A stretch of DNA of 64,000 bases from Planctomycetota bacterium (GTDB lineage Bacteria; Planctomycetota; Phycisphaerae; Phycisphaerales; UBA1924), in assembly GCA_018242605.1 (NCBI GenBank), contig JAFEBP010000009.1, positions 231,010 through 295,009 of the forward strand, in the 5' to 3' direction. The notes under the pieces are model-generated. The model was not told the origin of the DNA and did no database searches. It was given only the letters and a program-made list of their open reading frames with translations. Shown here in pieces: positions 62,050 through 64,000 of the stretch; the stretch's first letter is position 1; every line of letters starts with the position of its first letter. Both the position numbers and the translations under genes were made by a program.

Positions 62050-63228
62050 ATGGCGCGCGCCCAATCCGTTTCGTCTCACGCCCGCACAACGCTCGCAAGA
62101 TTCTCATCCGTGAGTCTCGCGCTCGCTGGTTCGTTCCTACTTCAGGCATCCGCCCTAGCCCAGGTCGATCCATCGGGCATCGAGTTCGTCACCATCGGTG
62201 CGCCGGGCAACCCGGCGTATGCCGGACCGGACAACAACAACGCTGTCACGGGCCGCGGCAGCGTGGGGTATGAGTACCGCATCGGTAAGACCGAAGTGAC
62301 GACCGCCCAGTGGATGGAGTTCTTCAACCTGTTCGACGGCCAGATTCCCTGGGCGCACGCACCCCGTCGCTGGGGCGCGACCGCCACCGGCAATCCCAAT
62401 CAACCCTACCAACTTCTCAACCAGACAACCGCGGGCCTGCGGCCCGCGGGTGGAATCACGTGGCGCACCGCCGCGATGTTCTGCAACTGGCTCTGCAACG
62501 ACAAGCGGACAGATATCGCCGCCGTGATGAACGGCGCGTACGACGTGTCCACCTTTGGCGTCGTTGATGGCAATCACTTCACCGACCAATGGGAACACAA
62601 CCCCGGCGCTCGGTACTGGATCCCGACGCTCGATGAATGGATCAAAGCGAGTTACTACGACCCCAACTACGGTGGCACAGGCGTCGGCGGGTGGTGGTGG
62701 AACAGCATCAACGGCACCAATGTGCCGCTCGTGTATGGCCCGCCGGGACAGGGCCAGGCGAACGCGGGATTCTCTCTGCCGGGTGGCGGTGAGTACGCAA
62801 TTCCACTGATGTCTTATCCAGCTGTTACTTCCCCGTGGGGACTACTCGATACCGCGGGAGCCACGACCGAGTATCTTGAGACAGTTCACGTCGTAGACGG
62901 AATCCCCACCCGGCAGTTCATGGGAAGTCACTGGACTGACGCGTATCGGCAAGGCGATCGAATTTACGGGATCGGAGACGCGTTTCCATCAGACCCGTCT
63001 ATTTATGCTGGTTTCCGCATCGCGGCCGCCGTCCCCTCGTCGGGCCCGGCCACGCTCGCGATGATTCTCGCGGCTCGCTTGTGTGCGCGGCGCAACCGCA
63101 TCAAGGAGTATCGCCATGCAGTTGACAAGACTGGCGATGTTCGCTTCCGGCATGGTGGCCATCATGGCAGGGGTGTGTCCACGGTTCCTGGGTCAGGTCA
63201 CAGCGCCGGTGATCCATCCTTGAATTGA
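62050..63228 (+). CDS. Exported FGE/SUMF1-like protein with PEP-CTERM-like end
   Basis: 392 residues. AAGGA lies eight bases before the ATG at 62050; a signal peptide follows (FSSVSLALAGSFLLQASALAQ). The FGE-sulfatase-type domain (about 40-335) has YEYRIGKTEVTTAQWMEFF, ITWRTAAMFCNWLCND, YWIPTLDEWIKASYYDP and a final YAGFRIAAA, but without the FGE catalytic cysteine pair near the end. Then VPSSGPATLAMILAARLCARRNR resembles a sorting tail of the PEP-CTERM kind (Pro, hydrophobic stretch, Arg cluster). About 40 further residues after that cluster look non-natural and overlap the next start, which suggests a late frameshift; the true stop may once have been near 63100. Confidence 0.78.
   Translation: MARAQSVSSHARTTLARFSSVSLALAGSFLLQASALAQVDPSGIEFVTIGAPGNPAYAGPDNNNAVTGRGSVGYEYRIGKTEVTTAQWMEFFNLFDGQIPWAHAPRRWGATATGNPNQPYQLLNQTTAGLRPAGGITWRTAAMFCNWLCNDKRTDIAAVMNGAYDVSTFGVVDGNHFTDQWEHNPGARYWIPTLDEWIKASYYDPNYGGTGVGGWWWNSINGTNVPLVYGPPGQGQANAGFSLPGGGEYAIPLMSYPAVTSPWGLLDTAGATTEYLETVHVVDGIPTRQFMGSHWTDAYRQGDRIYGIGDAFPSDPSIYAGFRIAAAVPSSGPATLAMILAARLCARRNRIKEYRHAVDKTGDVRFRHGGHHGRGVSTVPGSGHSAGDPSLN
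63116..63223 (+). pseudogene. Signal-peptide-only reading frame, likely a truncated exported gene
   Basis: 35 codons from ATG 63116 to TGA 63221-63223. A strong AAGGAG lies seven bases upstream, and the peptide LTRLAMFASGMVAIMAGV followed by GQVTAPVIHP looks like a signal peptide with the first mature residues. It overlaps the end of the FGE-like frame in another frame. The strong start with no body suggests the remainder of the gene was lost or shifted. Confidence 0.5.
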
Positions 63229-64000
63229 GCGGCAACTCCTCGCCGCAAGTACCAACGTCCCGGAGCCGACGAGCGGCTTCGGGGCGTTTCGGTAGGCACC
63301 CAACCCCAGCCACATCGAACGCGCCCCGAAGCCATCCGCCTCCGTCATTTCGCACCCACCGCCCGCCTCTGTGCGCACACCTCGCGCACTCCCGCCCAAT
63401 TCTCCGCAACTCCACCCGCCCCCGGCGTATCACCCTTCAGCCGCCCGCCCAATCGCCCGCGGCCGTTGTTCTTTGACAATCGAACAGAACACTCCGCCAG
63501 ACCTGAACGCTCACGCCGGGCTCCCTTCCCCACCAACACCGCGCCCGCGACCAAAAGTTCATCGCGCACGCCGCCATGCACCGCAGTTCCCTCAACGCAC
63601 GCTGCCACCAATCTTCATTTGCCAATTTCCCCATCTCACCCTTTACCCATCTCCCCCTTTCCCCATGTCGTCCGCCCCCACCAAAAGTTCATCCGCACCG
63701 GGCACCGCCGCTCCCCGTCCGCCGCCGCCCCGACACGATGATCCCACGCATCGCGCTGCCCGTGCTCGGCACCAAAAGTTCATCCGCACACCAAATCTTC
63801 AACTCCTGCCGCCCGCACCCTCACCGGCCCCTGCACAGCCCACGCCGACTTCGACCGCTCTCAAGGTCCCAATAACCCGGACCTCGCGCCGCGCACACGC
63901 CACCAAAACTTCATCCGCTCGGGCACCCCATCCTGACCGCACGCTATCTCCGCCCTTCATTTCCCCATTTCCTACTTTGACCTGACCCAGGAACCGTGGA
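63229..64000. other. Gene-free, pyrimidine-rich right end of the window
   Basis: About 770 bases with no convincing gene. The plus strand is strongly C- and T-rich with runs of CCCCATCTC-like sequence near 63620-63670. Open frames exist on both strands but are Pro/Arg/Ser-rich without start signals. It holds the four-copy repeat listed separately. Confidence 0.5.
63550..63920. repeat. Four dispersed copies of a 19-base repeat
   Basis: The sequence ACCAAAAGTTCATCCGCAC and close variants occur at 63550-63568, 63680-63698, 63771-63789 and 63902-63920 (offsets 130, 91 and 131 bases). Copies two and three are identical over 19 bases; one and four differ at two or three positions. Between copies the sequence is not conserved, so this is not a simple tandem array or a CRISPR. 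Confidence 0.75.

Noticed and set aside
63550..63920. Possible CRISPR array at the four-copy repeat
   Set aside because: Repeats are only 19 bases, spacing is 91-131 bases and irregular, and no cas gene is in the window.
63345..63985. Open frames at the right end of the window on both strands
   Set aside because: Composition is Pro/Ser/Arg-rich or Gly/Arg-rich, starts lack ribosome sites, and the frames cross the repeat copies inconsistently.
1..64000. tRNA, rRNA or riboswitch genes
   Set aside because: No cloverleaf, rRNA core sequence or known riboswitch motif was recognised by eye; a covariance-model search would be needed to exclude small RNAs.

Overview
The window is about 64 kb of GC-rich DNA from a planctomycete, most likely class Phycisphaerae. 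The reasons are the repeated C-terminal dockerin-like tags of the form ADFNxDGGxDGxDVxxFF on exported proteins, a type II pseudopilin-like protein, an outer-membrane secretion system, an LpxL/HtrB-type acyltransferase, and many exported proteins of unknown function. The assignment is an inference from protein style; no rRNA or tRNA gene was found.

Left part (1-23.2 kb, all minus strand, read right to left): a partial type VI secretion (T6SS) cluster runs unknown gene -> tssK -> tssL -> tssM -> a fusion of a TagF domain, a membrane segment and a formylglycine-generating-enzyme-like (FGE) domain. It is followed in the same direction by a two-partner secretion pair, the TpsB transporter and a giant TpsA adhesin of at least 2,941 residues that runs off the left edge. 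No sheath, tube, spike or ClpV gene is present, so only the membrane/baseplate part of a T6SS is encoded here.

Middle (23.2-47.2 kb): an exported helical protein and dnaA converge on a perfect hairpin terminator. Divergent from dnaA is a membrane-anchored coiled-coil protein with a BRCT-like C-terminus, followed by an LpxL-type acyltransferase, a single-domain response regulator and a small protein. Then come an AhpD-like/moeA/mobA molybdenum-cofactor operon, a TolB-propeller amidohydrolase, a Kelch plus von Willebrand A exported protein, a DUF486 membrane protein, a pseudopilin-like protein, a DUF4143 ATPase with two palindromes upstream, an RNA-repair methyltransferase (Hen1) without its usual Pnkp neighbour, thymidine kinase, exported proteins and a TPR-fucosyltransferase-like protein.

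Right part (47.3-64 kb) is accessory: a small beta-carbonic-anhydrase-like protein, a three-gene operon of unknown function, three exported proteins sharing nearly the same dockerin-like tag, a decayed IS630-type transposase beside a fragment of one of those exported genes, and an N-terminally short RHS protein with an AT-rich C-terminal toxin-like module overlapped by a candidate immunity gene. After that come an exported FGE-like protein, a signal-peptide-only reading frame, and a gene-free pyrimidine-rich end with a four-copy repeat.

The best candidates for something undescribed are the TagF-membrane-FGE fusion within a split T6SS cluster, the RHS toxin/immunity module, and the dockerin-like tag that ends in a terminal cysteine. 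Coding was judged by eye from reading frames, start signals and motifs; no database search was possible.
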